In this document: positions 5,278 through 5,425 of the stretch, piece by piece
Numbering within the stretch: the stretch's first letter is position 1
Layout: each line of letters begins with the position of its first letter
Assembly (NCBI GenBank): GCA_018715585.1
Contig: DVLH01000137.1
Location: forward strand, 1 to 5,425
Reading direction: 5' to 3'
Length of the DNA: 5,425 nucleotides
Source of the DNA: Candidatus Aphodomonas merdavium
GTDB taxonomy: Bacteria; Bacillota; Clostridia; Christensenellales; Aristaeellaceae
Program-made: the position numbers and the translations under genes
The notes under the pieces: generated by a model
Databases searched by the model: none
What the model saw: the letters and a program-made list of their open reading frames with translations, nothing else
What the model was told of the DNA's origin: nothing

Positions 5278-5349
5278 GCGGTAGTAGCTCAGTGGTAGAG
5301 TGCCACCTTGCCAAGGTGGATGTCGCGGGTCCGAATCCCGTCTACCGCT
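5278..5349 (+). tRNA. tRNA-Gly (anticodon GCC)
   Basis: Acceptor GCGGTAG / CTACCGC is fully paired. D arm GCTC / GAGT with GG in the loop, anticodon stem CCACC / GGTGG with loop TTGCCAA (anticodon GCC), and T arm GCGGG / CCCGT. The discriminator is T and CCA is not encoded. The T loop reads TCCGAAT, so position 55 is C where almost all elongator tRNAs have U (pseudouridine). All stems are intact, so it is probably functional. Confidence 0.95.
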
Positions 5350-5425
5350 TCCTTGTGTGGGCGAGGGAGCGCTTCCGTTTCAAAGTGCTTTGCGTTGCCC
5401 GCGGCAGCAAGAAAGCAGGAAGGCA
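5350..5425 (+). other. Spacer after tRNA-Gly, nothing assigned
   Basis: These 76 nt show no further tRNA, no terminator and no open frame worth calling. The last bases, GCAGGAAGGCA, contain a possible ribosome site (AGGAAGG), but any gene it serves lies outside the window. The tRNA transcript may run on. Confidence 0.4.

Overview
The window reads as a piece of chromosome from a GC-rich, Clostridia-like Firmicute. The evidence is an EF-Tu of Firmicutes type, strong AGGAGG ribosome sites, a TTG start, the xpaC-telA gene pair, and a tRNA cluster in which most genes do not encode CCA. All supported genes lie on the + strand. The genus cannot be fixed from this sequence; a lineage such as Christensenellales or Oscillospirales is a guess from base composition and gene content.

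Layout: (1) 1-354 is the 3' end of tuf (EF-Tu), closed by a near-perfect intrinsic terminator at 377-411. (2) 412-770 is a GC-rich stretch with no convincing gene; its end carries a weak sigma-K-like promoter match and a good ribosome site. (3) 771-1346 encodes a small, very cysteine-rich protein (24 Cys in 191 residues) ending in a CPPP repeat. I do not recognise it; it could be a structural, possibly spore-associated, protein. (4) 1347-1438 holds two hairpins, followed by a sigma-A-like promoter at 1439-1467. (5) 1493-4826 is a tight four-gene operon: an XpaC-family membrane protein, a TelA-family protein, a small divergent LemA-like membrane protein, and a secreted or membrane-anchored TPM-domain protein with an unusual Pro/Arg then Gly-rich tail. 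An intrinsic terminator (4853-4894) closes it. (6) 4972-5349 is a tRNA operon with its own strong promoter: tRNA-Val(UAC), tRNA-Asp(GUC), tRNA-Phe(GAA) and tRNA-Gly(GCC). Its terminator lies beyond the window.

The accessory interest is the four-gene operon. XpaC and TelA are a known pair in Firmicutes, and LemA and TPM-domain proteins are another frequent pair. Here both pairs share one promoter and one terminator, with gaps of 19 and 22 nt and then a 4-nt overlap. The simplest reading is a cell-envelope module: TelA is the only member with no membrane segment, and it would work with three membrane-bound or exported partners, perhaps in tolerance to envelope stress or toxic anions. That role is inferred from family and context; nothing in the sequence proves a substrate. 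The Cys-rich gene upstream has its own signals and is probably a separate transcription unit.
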